64,000 nt of DNA, from positions 2,465,966 through 2,529,965 of the forward strand of contig OY987252.1 in NCBI GenBank assembly GCA_963920765.1, in the 5' to 3' direction. The DNA is from Ulota crispa (taxonomy: Eukaryota; Streptophyta; Bryopsida; Orthotrichales; Orthotrichaceae). Positions 11,557 to 22,824 of this stretch are shown here, one piece after another. The notes beneath the pieces were generated by a model. It made no database searches. It saw only the letters and a program-made list of their open reading frames with translations, and was not told the DNA's origin. Each line of letters opens with the position of its first letter. The stretch's first letter is position 1. A program made the translations under genes and the position numbers.

Positions 11557-11590
11557 ACTGAATGGTGTGGAATATTCTACACCATTCAGT
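11557..11590. repeat. Short near-perfect palindrome
   Basis: ACTGAATGGTGTGGA and its inverted partner match at 14 of 15 positions around a four-base centre. Function unknown. Confidence 0.7.
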
Positions 11591-11810
11591 AGCTATGAGG
11601 ACACTTGTCCAAATTATTCAAAGAATCAAAGGTTGAGTTTGCCATGAAATCCCACCCTGCGGTAAAAGCAGAGCCTGACAAGCAGCAATACCTTGGGAAT
11701 CCTAATCTGCCTTGGCAGGCAAATTTTTGCTAGAATCTTCATTGCATGATGACATGGTGAATTGTACACAAGTAATAAATCGACTGCAAGAGGCATCCTT
11801 GGGTACAACA

Positions 11811-11940
11811 TCTCCACTGCAGCAAGCAAGGTGACCCAAAACACCAAACTTCACAAATTAAGAGCCATCAGATTACGATATGATGGCTCTTAATTTGTGA
11901 AGCTAGGTGTTCCAGGTCACCCTGCGTGCTGCAATGGAGA
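11811..11940. repeat. Long hairpin: 60-bp inverted arms, 10-base loop
   Basis: Arm 11811-11870 and the reverse complement of 11881-11940 agree at 52 of 60 positions; the 25 positions next to the loop (GATTACGATA) hold no mismatch. The shape resembles a foldback MITE or a young MIR precursor. No TSD was identified. RNA production is not shown by the sequence. Confidence 0.8.
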
Positions 11941-11949
11941 TTACAATGA

Positions 11950-12409
11950 ACAAGGGTGTGGGTTGCTCTACCTTGAGAAATAAGAAAAAAAAAAAACCCC
12001 TGACCTTGAGTCCCTAGCTTGACCTCTTAGAGGTTATGGATTTCTGATTTTTATTTTATTTTATTTTTACTTCCAATTCTTGAGGTGTTGTTCCACTTTC
12101 TTGACACCAATTTTCTTCTTCAAGAATCATGTCTTGTAGGCATTTTTAAGACTAAGTGCTAAACCATTGATCCCAATTTTTCAAATTCTAAACCAATTAG
12201 AATTGATGTATGTTATAAGAGCTCGGACTTTGGATTAGGGACTTAACAAAAAGCTACAATTCAATGTATGAGCTAATTTGATATCTAGAATTTAGTGCGA
12301 CTTGCAATTAAGGGTTAATTTTGTGTGAATTTTTTAAACTTCTCAACTATTTTGAGAACTAAGTGGACATATAAAGGGACTGCCCCATCAACTTGCTGCC
12401 AATATTATT
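11950..12409. other. No recognised feature
   Basis: AT-rich with an A-run and a (TTTTA)n-like patch near 12050. No gene or repeat boundary can be supported. Confidence 0.3.
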
Positions 12410-13040
12410 ACATTGAATATTGCGTTTAGGTTGCTCCACACTAATTTCTCAAATCTTACAGTTTACAACTATAAAAATGATTTTCATCACTAATTACTGC
12501 AAAAAAACAAAATTTAAAGGGCCTTGCAACCACTACAAAGTTGCCGCAAAATAAATTAACTACCTTCAAGTTATAAACTGTTTGAAATCCAGGCATGGTC
12601 AACATATAAGATAGAAGCACCCATATCTGATAACTTAAGCAATTCTCCGGAAAACTATAAAGAGTTTGAAGCAAAAAAAAAAATCCCATTTAGGAAGATA
12701 AGCAATACTGAAATTGCAAAATTTTCATAATTTTATTTGCAAAACTGAAATTACTGAGAATTTTGGGAGTCAAAATGTGTTCCACACCTATTGCTAATGT
12801 CTAGATGTATGCAATTCCAATACTAGCCAAACTAATTTCAACTCATTACTTCCTACCTCATTTTGGAGAATGTGGCATGACTTGATTAGCCCCAACCTTG
12901 AAAAAGTCAAAAAAATGCATTCCAAAGCACCTATCCTTACTCATGATGAAATAGCACCCCCTACTAGTTGGGAATGGGACATTGTTAGCAATGGGTGCTT
13001 CCACCTTAGTCCTAGGCAACCTAAATGCAATATTCAATGT
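12410..13040. mobile_element. 631-bp TIR element with coding-like interior
   Basis: The 25-bp ends at 12410-12434 and 13016-13040 are inverted copies differing at one position (ACATTGAATATTGC...). A solitary end of the same family lies at 31400-31422. Part of the interior (minus strand, about 12456-12620) encodes GFQTVYNLKVVNLF and FVVVARPFKF, and a diverged relative near 15620-15740 on the same strand encodes a GF-TLYNL... IVKPFK-like stretch. Shared peptide-level similarity suggests descent from a coding exon, possibly captured; the protein is not recognised. Confidence 0.55.
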
Positions 13041-14424
13041 AGGTTTTGGTTTTCAGTAAAGTGTTGAAGTGCCACATCAAAATGCCAGATCATGCACATT
13101 GTTTTCTTTTATTGTAGTACGGAAAAATAAAGAAAATACAAGTGGCATTCAAATATCCTAGTCATCGTGTTCATTGTTCAGATTGGCATTGAGAAACTTT
13201 GGAAGTTAGGATCATTGACTGATTATGCAATAACTTAAAAATAATAAGTGTATCTTGAATCTTAAACAAAATTTTATAAATTCAAAATATGAGGTTTCAG
13301 TTAATTCAAATAATACAGATAATAAAATGGAAATCTAGGAATATTTGACAATCTAAACTTTACAAAAAAGAGGATTTTTTGTGGAATAGTTAGTTTTCAA
13401 TCCATAATCTATCATAGAAGGATTTTTGAGTGGTTTGCTTCAAAATTTCATTGGTTATCAAAAGTTTTAAATTATAAGGGCAACACTACAAATATATAGA
13501 TTGTTGTTTCAAAGTTTTATTATGGCATTTTTTTTTTTTTTTTTTTTTTTCACTTTGTAACACATCCTCACATTGTCGATTAAAATTGAGTAAGCCTTCA
13601 TTCTTTACAGATTACTTTCAAATGTTATGTGACATTCTACTTCTAAGTATAGTTTTTTCCTACTCCATCATTTTATTCAAAGAAATTGAGAATTTTTTGA
13701 TTTTTTTTTCTGACAAGGTGGGTTCCATTTCTTTGGAATGGGCTAAACATATGGCTTTTATAAAAAAACTTTAGAAGAACAACTTTGGCCACAAGAGTCT
13801 TTTGGAGGGCCCACCAATGTCCCAATGTCCAAAACTAAAACACCAACATCCAAATTACTTAACAATTAAAAACACCATAGCCTTGGCTACTTGTCACATT
13901 TATGTAGAGATGGACTACTTGTGTAATTTTGGACATTTTGAACCTTTCATTTGATTGTTGGACTATAACATAAGCAAATCTTATAGAGTTTGGGCAAAAC
14001 ATCAAAACAACTTTCTATACACAAGCAAAACATTAAGAGATCTCAAAATGGTTTAAGCAAAACATCAACATCACTTTGGATATACAAGCAAATTTTGATA
14101 GATCTCCCAAATTTTTATTTGTTTCTTCAATAAAATAAAAAATGAATTGTTATTTTGAACTTTGGATTGTTTATATTTAGTCAAATACAACATTTACAAC
14201 ATTCTAAAAAATGTTGCTTGTTGGCTATTTGTACATATATACCAACAAGAACTAGCAAATTATTCCAAAAACTCGTTGACAAAGTAACAAAAAATAATAA
14301 TCAACAATTGAAATAAAATACGTAGATGTGGAATTGCAATCTTGATAACATATACTCCCCTTGTCCCATCATAAAGCTCCAAAAAACTTCTCCATGAGGG
14401 ATTAATTGTATATTTAGTCATTAT
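13041..14424. other. No recognised gene; contains poly-T tract
   Basis: AT-rich. A run of 23 T residues lies at 13528-13550. Short open frames such as 13586-13774 have no recognisable features. Confidence 0.35.
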
Positions 14425-14710
14425 GCTAGTGACAAATGCATTCTAGAATCAATATACCACCTACCAAATATTTGCAAAATCTAAAGTTTTTATGTTGTCA
14501 CTTAGACACCCAAATTCCATGCAAAAAGTACAATATTTGTGCATAGTTTGTGAAGACTGCCGGCTCCTCGTTATTTGAGTCTTTGTACTTATGACACATG
14601 CATTCTAGAATCAATATACCATCTATCAATTGTGTGCAAAATCTCCAACTTTGATGTTGCCATTTGGGCACCCAAATTCCATGCAAGATTACCATATTTG
14701 TGCATGTTGC
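14425..14710 (+). repeat. Tandem duplication, ~160-bp period
   Basis: Both copies contain GCATTCTAGAATCAATATAC and ACACCCAAATTCCATGCA-like blocks (GCACCCAAATTCCATGCA in the second). The minus-strand open frame through the repeat (14695-14498) is a by-product of this duplication. Confidence 0.75.
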
Positions 14711-15815
14711 TAGCTCCTTACTATTGATGATTTAAAGATTAGTAGCAACAATGGTACCTCATATGGGCAAGGCCAAGCTTGTTAGAAGAGAAATGCTCTC
14801 TAATTGCTTAACTTGCCCCCATGAGATCATTGGACATGACAAATGTTCTCTCATCAACTGAAATTAGCAAAAGGGAGCTTTTTAGTGGGACAAGAATTAT
14901 GCCTAATTTGGAGCTTTGTATTAAGAGAAAGGGAGTACCATTTTCCTAGAAAGGTTTTTTCATATAAATAAACTAATAATGAGAAATCCCCATTATGGCT
15001 CATTTTTTCATTTTTTCAAACAGCTAACAACAAACATGTAAGTTCTCATAGAAGAAACTTAATATGCCCTTGAACATTGGATGGGTGACAGTGCCTACCC
15101 CTTTACAATGGTCTCTACTCTACAATGGTGTGGCAAATGCCTACCCATTGTAATATTGTTTTCTAAAGTTGCAAACGTCAATAGTGCATGATACCCTTAA
15201 GAAAATTGCAAGAAGGACCTAAAACCATGTCTTTGAATCTTTTTACAATTTGGATTACCTAACAATATGAATGTGTTTGGTGAGGTTGCTTGTTGCCTTC
15301 CATATGATCACTTTGAAAAAAAATTTAAATGAAAATTATTTTTTGCTATAATAAATAGTTTTTTTTTGGTGACCAAGAGGAGATTTTGTTGTCTCCTTCA
15401 ATGTTGAGGGGTTTAGAATTGAAATTGTGCACCAAAGAGTCAAATGATAATATATCAATCTATATGTTCACCACATAATTCACCATAATTTGTATAGAAT
15501 AGTCACCAAAAAAAAAAAAAAAAACAATAGTGTCATATCAGTTATTTCTTTATTATAGAAATTCAGGGCTATGTTAAAAAGTTTAATTAAGTTTCTCAAC
15601 ACTAATCTATTGGCAATTTACACTGTGTTTTCATCAATGATTGCTGCTCTAACTTTTTTTAAAGGGCTTGACAATAACAATGTTATTGAGAAACAAACTA
15701 GCTTTGTCTAAGTTGTAAAGCGTGCAAAACCCTAGTATCTAAAGTGTGGCATGTGCTTCCAAGTGGTCAAACCATGAGTTGTAAAGTAAATTTCCAAAGT
15801 AAAATAACCTTCTTG
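14711..15815. other. No gene; possible ~165-bp MITE at 15360-15524
   Basis: Within this AT-rich stretch, TTTTTTGGTGACCA near 15360 and TAGTCACCAAAAAA near 15498 are inverted and may bound a small MITE. At about 15620-15740 the minus strand carries the diverged relative of the coding-like segment in the 12410-13040 element. Nothing else is supported. Confidence 0.35.
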
Positions 15816-16729
15816 TTAACCTCTAAAGAACCAAGCTGTCTTTTTTGCCAACATAGAAATTTTGGGCAGGCACCTGTGATTTGAGATTTCCATAGTTTAC
15901 ATTGAAGTTATAATAGAAGGTGAGGACAAGGAATATCTCTCATCTGCATTGACCCTTATGATGTTTGGAATTGTGAGCAAAAATTTATGGCCTAATAAGT
16001 TGCTCATTTTCTCAACGGGCAACTTGGGGTGCTTTTTAAAAACCCTTTTTCTCTAAAAACTAAAATTTGAAACTAGTTCACTAAATTTATATGTATTTAA
16101 AATGCTTTGAATCATTCCAGTTAGATCAATGAGGTGATAGTTATGAGAAGTTTTTGTTTGCGGGCAATTATGGACTCTCTACTCTAAAATAAACTTTGAA
16201 GTGCCATATTTTACTCAATTTTAAATATTTTGGAAAATGTAGAAGATCATAGGATGTAAATTGATAATTACAACATTATAACTATTGGGATTGACATTTT
16301 TATTTCCATAAGTGCAATATTAACAGTTTAATGTTTTTAATCATTTTCTACTTCTTTTTATTTCCTATTTTTTTCCCATGTATTGTACAACTCCAAATGA
16401 TTTGAAACTTTTTTGACATGCACCTTATTTAGGTGGAATATGAAATCTAGAGAAGCATCTCCTACACGGCCTTTTCCTCTTATGAATTTCACCTTCTAAA
16501 GGTAGCTGCCTAGTTTTCCACATGACCCAAAGAACTATTCAAATTGTTCTATCTTCCAATCTAGTACGTGAAAAATTCTGAAAATTTTCCCACATCTTCT
16601 AAAACTATTGCATTACAAGATCCTACAATTACATATGCATAAAAAAAATTCAAATTTGGTTTGATTCTCTAAAAATAGCAATTTTTGAGAGTTCTTGGTG
16701 AAAAAAAAACTTGGTCTTTTTGGGGTTAA
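15816..16729 (-). mobile_element. T1 TTAA element, inverted, near full length
   Basis: It begins TTAACCTCTAAAGAACCAAG and ends CTTGGTCTTTTTGGGGTTAA, 914 bp. The interior follows the reverse complement of 3035-3969 (for example ATGCTTTGAATCATT and GAGAAGTTTTTGTTTGCGGG). It abuts the 3' side of the LINE. More diverged than the copy at 3035. Confidence 0.65.
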
Positions 16730-16868
16730 GGCAAATTAAATACACTTTTTGGTGTAGTACATACTAGAAGAAAATTGCGTTTCACTTAATAAAACCATAT
16801 GAAGTTGGTTGTGTTGAGTTTTCCCTTCTTTTAATGCCATGTGTGGCCTTGACCCGCCATTGGCGGTT

Positions 16869-17571
16869 TCATTGGGCAAAATGTGTGAAGTGAGGTGGAG
16901 GGGAGAAATAGAAAGTACCACCTCCCCTAGTACAAAAGTGAGGTGACCATTCCCCATTGTAAGTTGCTTCTAGTTCTGCTATTTTGTCCTTGTTTTTAAT
17001 TGCTAAATGCATGGCTTTCCATATGCCCATTCTAGCGTGTAAAGTGCTGGTCCATGTGGAGACCATGACCTGTTTCGAGTTGAAAGCTTGTTGTGAGAAG
17101 CGTGTGCCACATTTGGCTATCCAAATGTTCCACAGTAAGCTGGTCCTTAAGAGGTCCCAAGGTTGAACGTGGAAGATGTATTTGCAAACTAGTCCTATAC
17201 AACAGACTTGGAATTGACAAAGGAGAGCAAGTTCAAAGTTTGTTACCTCTAGTGCGTTGGCTAGTCTGGCAAAGTGATTGTATCTTTGCCAAATTTCCAC
17301 TGCAGCTAGGAATTCCCAGAACAAGTGTCGGTCTGACTCCATTGTGTGGTTGCATGTTGGGCAATGTGTAGTGAAACCTAAGGTAGATCTTAGCCTTTCC
17401 CCAGTGGATAATCCCTTGTTAAGTGAGAGCCATACAAATGTCGCTGCTTGTTTTATCCTGCAAGAGTGCCACATGAAAGAGTATAACAACTCAGTGTGGT
17501 CTTGCGAGTATTTGAGCCCTCGCATCATCTCGGCGCAAGGGGGTGGTTCTCCAACTTCTTTGAAACGGCCT
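16869..17571 (-). pseudogene. LINE ORF2 C-terminus: zinc-binding reverse-transcriptase domain (zf-RVT)
   Basis: This fragment contains the zf-RVT-like pattern: AATFVWLSLNKGLSTGERLR, then CPTCNHTMESDRHLFWEF with Cys/Cys/His ligands, then VEIWQRY. In the family this domain follows the reverse transcriptase and is thought to bind nucleic acid. The open frame runs upstream to 17606, but those first residues come from the inserted MITE, so the LINE-derived part starts at 17571. Its upstream continuation in the LINE resumes at about 17771. Confidence 0.75.
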
Positions 17572-17573
17572 TT

Positions 17574-17767
17574 CACTAGAAGAAAAAAAAGGATTAAGAA
17601 CTCCACAAATCACAACAACTAGGTCACCATAGCTGCCTTGCAACTGCACAAACAATTGCACAACAACTGCACAACTAGATTCTAGTTGTGCAAATGTTGT
17701 GAAGTTGTTGTACAATTGCAAGGCAGTTCTAGTGACCTAGTTGTTTATCTTTGTTGTTCTTCTAGTG
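17574..17767. mobile_element. 194-bp CACTA-type MITE with TTT target duplication
   Basis: Ends CACTAGAAGAA and, inverted, TTCTTCTAGTG; flanked by TTT at 17571-17573 and 17768-17770. The interior is a large foldback (arms about 17621-17679 and 17684-17742) with AACTAGGTCAC at both outer edges. It lies within the LINE and is therefore younger than it. Confidence 0.85.
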
Positions 17768-17770
17768 TTT

Positions 17771-18949
17771 GTAGCTATGCTTGACCGTATACTGGAAGAA
17801 CTTGCACTTCTTCATGGCCCCAATTTTCTTCCATTCCCATTCAGCTAGGCCCCACTATAAGTTGCTCAAGGTGTATCTTGGATAAGCCCAGATCCTGTTG
17901 CTTCCTTGGGGTTTGACAAGGGGGTTATAGATGGTGAAGGAGCGGAGGAACGGTTCCCATAACACAACTCTTGCAAGTAGCAGCTTGGCCATTGGTAGTG
18001 GTTGCGAGTAACTGTATCTTGCAAGCATGTCTGTGTCGTTGAGTTCTCCAAACCCCGTGGTTGTTTCCTCCTTTGACGCAAGGTCTTCAATGTAGTAGAA
18101 ACTGTCATTTGCTGGGCAATACGTCCAGTCTCCTTTCCTCCATTTTTGCTCCTCCGTCTTGATTCTCAGGGTATGTTGGTGATGACCTTGAGTCTATTCT
18201 CTACTCTTTTTCTTGAGGTTGCTGTGTGTGGTGGGAGGTTTTGAGTTAGGTCTGTGATGGGAAGCTAATTGTCTCTTTCTCTACACCACAAGTCGGAGAC
18301 TTTCATAATGCCTGCCTTGGCCCAGAGGTGGAGGCCTGAGGGGGCTCCAAACCCTAATGGTGTCTCCTAGTCCTCAGTAATTAAGGGGTTTCCGAATAGC
18401 TGCTGTCTGAGAATCTACTCTTGAGTTTTTGGATCCTCTTTGCTAAGGTGTTGTTTGATGTCACTGAAGGCTTTGAAGCAAGCGTTGATATGGGTGACCA
18501 AGTCTTGTCCTTTCGGACTCCTTTGCTGAAGAACAGCTAGTATGGTGAGCAGTGCCACTTAGGATTTACAAGTGGTTTGTTGGCTATTGTCTTGTCTTTT
18601 ATGAATGCCTTCCAAGGTTCACGCCCTTATGTTAACCCTCGGACAATGAGCTTTGCCAATAGCGCTTGTATTTGGAGATGAGGGTCGATTAGTTTGATTC
18701 CCCCCTCTGTAAGCGGGAGAATAGCTAGGCTCCACCTAACTTTTGCCATTCCTTTGCCCTCATGTTTGCCAGCCCGTACAAAGTTCCGGATGAGGGTGCA
18801 TATTTGGCTGCTAGTGTTGGGATCTAGGCCGCAACATGCTGCTATGTATCAGCATGTTGCAAGCAGCACTTGATTGCTTATCAGAATTCTACCGGCCATT
18901 GAGAGCTGTTTGGTTGCCCAGCCTCTTAGCTTGTGTTTGAGAGATTGCA
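17771..18949 (-). pseudogene. LINE ORF2 region between reverse transcriptase and zf-RVT
   Basis: This continues the LINE on the minus strand but no single frame stays open for long (for example 18108-17866). It corresponds to the thumb/connection part of ORF2 and is included for layout; motifs are not clear. Confidence 0.55.
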
Positions 18950-19804
18950 TCAAAGGTTTAGTGTTTGCTCCATTCTATAAAAGCGGAATCCTACTAGAGG
19001 TCCTAGATACCTTACACCCTTTTGTGCTTCTACCCACTTAAGGCCAATTTGATCCCCCCATTGGAATGTTTGAGGCCTTGGAAAACCCCAAATGGCATTT
19101 GTTTTTGTGCAGTTTACCTTAGAGCCCAATGTTGTGCAATATACGTCCAAGATCCTGCATGTTTTTTCTAAGTTTCCTTGGTTTTCACGCAGGTACAAAG
19201 CAGTGTCATCTGCATAACTTGCGACAATTATTGTTTCCCTATTAGGAAGTGTGAAACCTTGAATCACGTATTTCTTGTTTGCTAAAAGGTTGCCTAGGGA
19301 GTCAAGGACAATGATAAAAAGAAAGGGGGCCAATGGACACCTTTGAGGGACTGAACGCGAGAGGCTGAATATCTCGCTTGTTTCTCTGTTCATTGTTACA
19401 ATTGAAGTGGAGTCTTTGTAAAGTGCTTTAACATTCTTGATGAAATTGTGTTGGAATCCTTGGGCTGTGAGGACTTCTTCCATGAAGGTCCAACTTATCC
19501 GTTCAAAAGCTTTCTCAAAATCTAAGAGAAGGAGAGTTAGATCTTGGTCTGAGTGCTCTGCCCAATGCATTGCCTCTTGCACCATGAAGATGTTGTCAAT
19601 GATGTGTCAACCTCTGACAAATCTTGTTTGGTTGGGCCTGATAATTTCAGGAAGAATCACATATGTTTGTTTGGCGAGCACTTTGGCTACTATTTTATAG
19701 TATGAGCCCAAAAGGGTGATGGGTTGGTAGTTTTGTATACTGGTGGCCTCTCCCCCTTTTGGTATCAGTATGATGTTTCCTCTGCTGAGTGCTTCCCCCA
19801 ACAC
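18950..19804 (-). pseudogene. LINE reverse transcriptase domain (broken)
   Basis: Two frames carry the RT core. 19804-19607 holds the first blocks (ILIPKGG, NYQPITLLGSYYKIVAKVLA, RPNQTRFVRG). 19585-18950 holds LLLLDFEKAFERISW, a degraded turn SVPQRCPLAPFLF (the family usually has a G-x-RQGCP-like block), and the catalytic YADDT at 19202-19216, followed by a thumb-like stretch. A frame break lies between 19607 and 19585. The catalytic Asp pair is retained but the protein is not translatable as one piece. Confidence 0.85.
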
Positions 19805-20871
19805 TCTTATGTCTAGGACTTCTTTAATTGTGAGAAAGATGTCATTTTCTACTGATCATGAACATGTGGTGAAGAACTCCGAAGGTACCCCATCAATGCT
19901 TAGGATCTTACCCGGGGCCAAGGCCTTGAGGGTTGCCTTGAACTTGTGAAATGTGAGTGGCTCTGTGAGGAGAGCGTTGTGCCTCTGGGTTATTATTCTT
20001 GTGTTTTGTAACACTTTGTGTCGCGCTGCTCTAATGGAGGCTGTCTCTTGGTTAGCGGTATACAGCTTCTTATACTATTTAGTGATTGTTGTGGCCTTAT
20101 CTGTTTGTTTTGTAAGTAGCCTTTTGTCCACCTAGAGCTGTGCGATGTTAGAACCAAAAGGTTTATCTACCAAAATTCTAAAGAATTCTTTGTTGCACCT
20201 GTCACCTTTCTGAGACCAGCTGGCAACGATGGAGTGATATTGTCAATTTAGTAACTCAAGGGTGACCTCATGAAGTTTTGTTCTAGCTTGATTGAGCGTT
20301 TGTATGGTTGCAGCGTCCCCCAGGTTTTGAGTTAGGATTGCCTCCGAGTTGCTGATTAGTTTGATTAGGTCTCTTTTCCTCTGGTGGATGGCGTTTTTTT
20401 GTTCTTTGGCTATGGTCTAGGCTTTGAGTTGCTCTCTTTCCTGGGCCAAGACTAACCACTCCGTTCACAGTTGTTTATCTTGTGGCCTCTCCATTTCTCT
20501 CCAAGCTTGGTCAAGTTTGTGCTTGGCTTGCTTGTCCTTGAGTATTTTGGCGTTCATGCGTTTGCGTGGTGTCCAGAATCTTCTATCTGGCAAGATCAAG
20601 AAGGTGACAAGAGCATGGTTGGAGACCCTTATATGGAGATGCATGTGAAGGGTGCCCCCTTGGTCGCAAAGTTGCTTGGAGCCATAGTACCTGTCAATTC
20701 TACTTGCTCTCCTTGAAGGGCCCTACTGGCCGTTCTCCCAAGTGTATTGTTTGTTGGTCTAGAGTCTGATGGCGTCTTGGTGGACCATGTCTACTAGTCC
20801 ATAATGGTTGAGTAACCTGGTCCAACTAGCTTTTTCTCTTTGGTTCTGCCCACTGCACGTTCTTGCCTGTG
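19805..20871 (-). pseudogene. LINE ORF2 linker between endonuclease and reverse transcriptase
   Basis: Minus-strand sequence connecting the two enzymatic domains; only short open pieces remain. Nothing beyond its position in the LINE can be supported. Confidence 0.5.
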
Positions 20872-21355
20872 TTAGCCTATAGTTTGTGTCTTGTTGAAAT
20901 CTCCTGCCATTAGAAAGAGATTACCCTTTATGTCTGCTTCAGTTATTTGTTCCCATAGCTGCGCCTTGTTGCTTGATGCACTTGGGGCGTATATATTGGC
21001 TATGGCTAAAGTGCTAGAAGTGAGACAATCTGGGCTCTCCCTAATACTAGTATCTCCTCTGCTGTGAGCTGTTGTGAAGTGCTTGTGTTTAAAAGTATTG
21101 CTGTATCTCATCTCCATCAAATGTTGTTCCATTCAATGGAGGCTAGGTTCCACGCCTTATGTCCTCCCATGAAGGAGAAGCTACGGCTGCTATTTCTACA
21201 TTTGTTGGCGTTAAGCTAGTGTTCTTAGATGAGAATTATTTGTGGAGGTGAGAGCATTCTCTCAAATGTTCTACGGATGTGAACCTGTTTTTTTGTCCCA
21301 TGGTTCCTAACCCCAAAACTTCTAACATTCATCATTGCCACTGATAGCCCTCTAT
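20872..21355 (-). pseudogene. LINE endonuclease domain (broken)
   Basis: Reading minus from 21355: SVAMMNVRSFGVRNH, then IILI-stop-EH where the family has a QE-H-L catalytic block (a CAA to TAA change is consistent), then LAIANIYAPSA, AQLWEQI and LMAGDFNKT, the GDFN block of exonuclease-endonuclease-phosphatase enzymes. In the family this domain nicks target DNA to prime reverse transcription. Internal stops make it non-functional. Confidence 0.75.
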
Positions 21356-21741
21356 CTAATCTCATGATGAAGAGTTTGCAAGTTCTAGCAATGCTAGGGC
21401 GCCATGGGCGGTGGAGGTGGTTGTGATGGGAGTGGTGGAGGTTACCAACAGGTGATCTAGAAGTCTAGACTTCTTAGGGGTTGCAAAGGGGAGGCGTGCA
21501 TGCCGAGTTGCCACTTTGCTTCCACTTCTTGTGCATTGGTGAGAATTGTCCATTGTTGGAGCAAGCAATTTGCTTTTGCTCTGCCTTTCAAAGCTGCTAG
21601 TTTCTTAAGTTGCAAGCATTCTTGCCGGGAGACCATGGAGTCCTTGGCCTTTGCTGTGGAGGCTGTCTTTATCATAGCCAGCATTGTTAATTTTTGTGCA
21701 TCCGAGTCTCCGTCCCACTTGGAGGACCAAGAGATTGTATC

Positions 21742-22701
21742 CTAGAGTTCCACTCTTAATGGTTTCTTTAGGCTGTTCCTTAGGTGGTTGCTGATTTCCA
21801 AAAGGATCCTGTCTTTGGTGATGTCTAGCTCAAGCTCGTTTGGTGAGAAGGCTTTTAGGATTGGGCTTGGAAGACCGGGAGCAACTCCTTTGGAATCTAG
21901 TAGGAGTGCTATGCCTTTCTCTAATTCTTTGAAGGCTACTGGCCATATGATTAAGAACTTAGACCCTTCTGATGGTGAGGCTAGGTTGATTGTCTTGAAG
22001 GTATCATTGGCTGCCTTTGTTGTTAGGGAATTCCAGAAGCTTCTTTGGATATGTGTGGTTGATCTATCAGATCTCTTTTCATTATCCCAGAATTTTCTTG
22101 TTATTGGTGTATAGTTTGATGTGCTTGCCTTCCTTGTGCCCATGCGTTTCTGTGCTGAGGGTGTACCTAGAGGCTGATTCTCCTTTGAATGACCATGTAT
22201 GACTACGTCTGCTGCTATTGGAGGGAGTACTAGGGGTCCTGCATTGTTGTCTTGCCCCGGGGCCATGGATGTTGCGGTGCTCTTAGCTTGGGTCAGTGTG
22301 TCCTTCCAGGCATTTTGGAGTTGGGGTGGTGTGGTTACGGGCTTTGGATGCTTGGGTTGCTTACAAGTGACTTGCTCAAAACCTTCCATGTCTATTGTTT
22401 TAGTTGTGGATTGTGTCATGTTCTCCGCGCTCTTCCCTAGTAAGCATGCTGGCGTTGCATGGCCAAACCTCCTACATTGATTACATTGATTGGGTAGGCC
22501 TACGTAGAGGATGCGTTGGTCGTATGTTTCACTTGTGATGGCTCCTTCACTGAATACCGGTATTCTTAGGCTTCCAAGAAGCTTTGTTAATTTGGTAACT
22601 ACATACATTATGGGACCTGATGGCCGTTTGCTAGCTGCGTATTCCTCTTCCACTGAGATCACCCTATCGATCATGGTACCCACATGCTTTATATTTTTCA
22701 A
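21742..22701 (-). pseudogene. LINE ORF1 (nucleic-acid-binding protein), N-terminally truncated
   Basis: 319 codons remain open. The N-terminal block KRPSGPIMYVVTKLTK is followed by a CCHC zinc knuckle, C-N-Q-C-x4-H-x4-C (CNQCRRFGHATPAC), and a long hydrophilic tail. In plant L1 elements the knuckle follows a DUF4283 RNA-binding domain, absent here. It uses no convincing ATG at its left edge, consistent with 5' truncation. ORF1 proteins coat the LINE transcript. Confidence 0.75.
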
Positions 22702-22824
22702 TTTTTCAAATTTTCAATTTTTTCTTTTTAATCTCAAGCAGCTTTCAAACAAAGGCAGCAACTAGTAAATGGTCAATTGGGTTAAATCCTCATACATTTC
22801 TATAATACTTGGGGCATTGCAGGG

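Larger units (their letters stand above)
16740..22700 (-). mobile_element. L1-type LINE retrotransposon, 5'-truncated and decayed
   Basis: On the minus strand the order is ORF1 with a CCHC knuckle (22701-21742), apurinic endonuclease (about 21355-20872), reverse transcriptase (19804-18950) and a C-terminal zinc-binding domain (17571-16869), the plant L1 layout. ORF2 is broken into several frames by stops. The N-terminal part of ORF1 (DUF4283-like) is missing at about 22,700, a typical 5' truncation. No poly(A) tail (plus-strand poly-T) is obvious at the 3' side near 16740. A 194-bp CACTA-type MITE interrupts it at 17574. It cannot move on its own. Confidence 0.85.
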
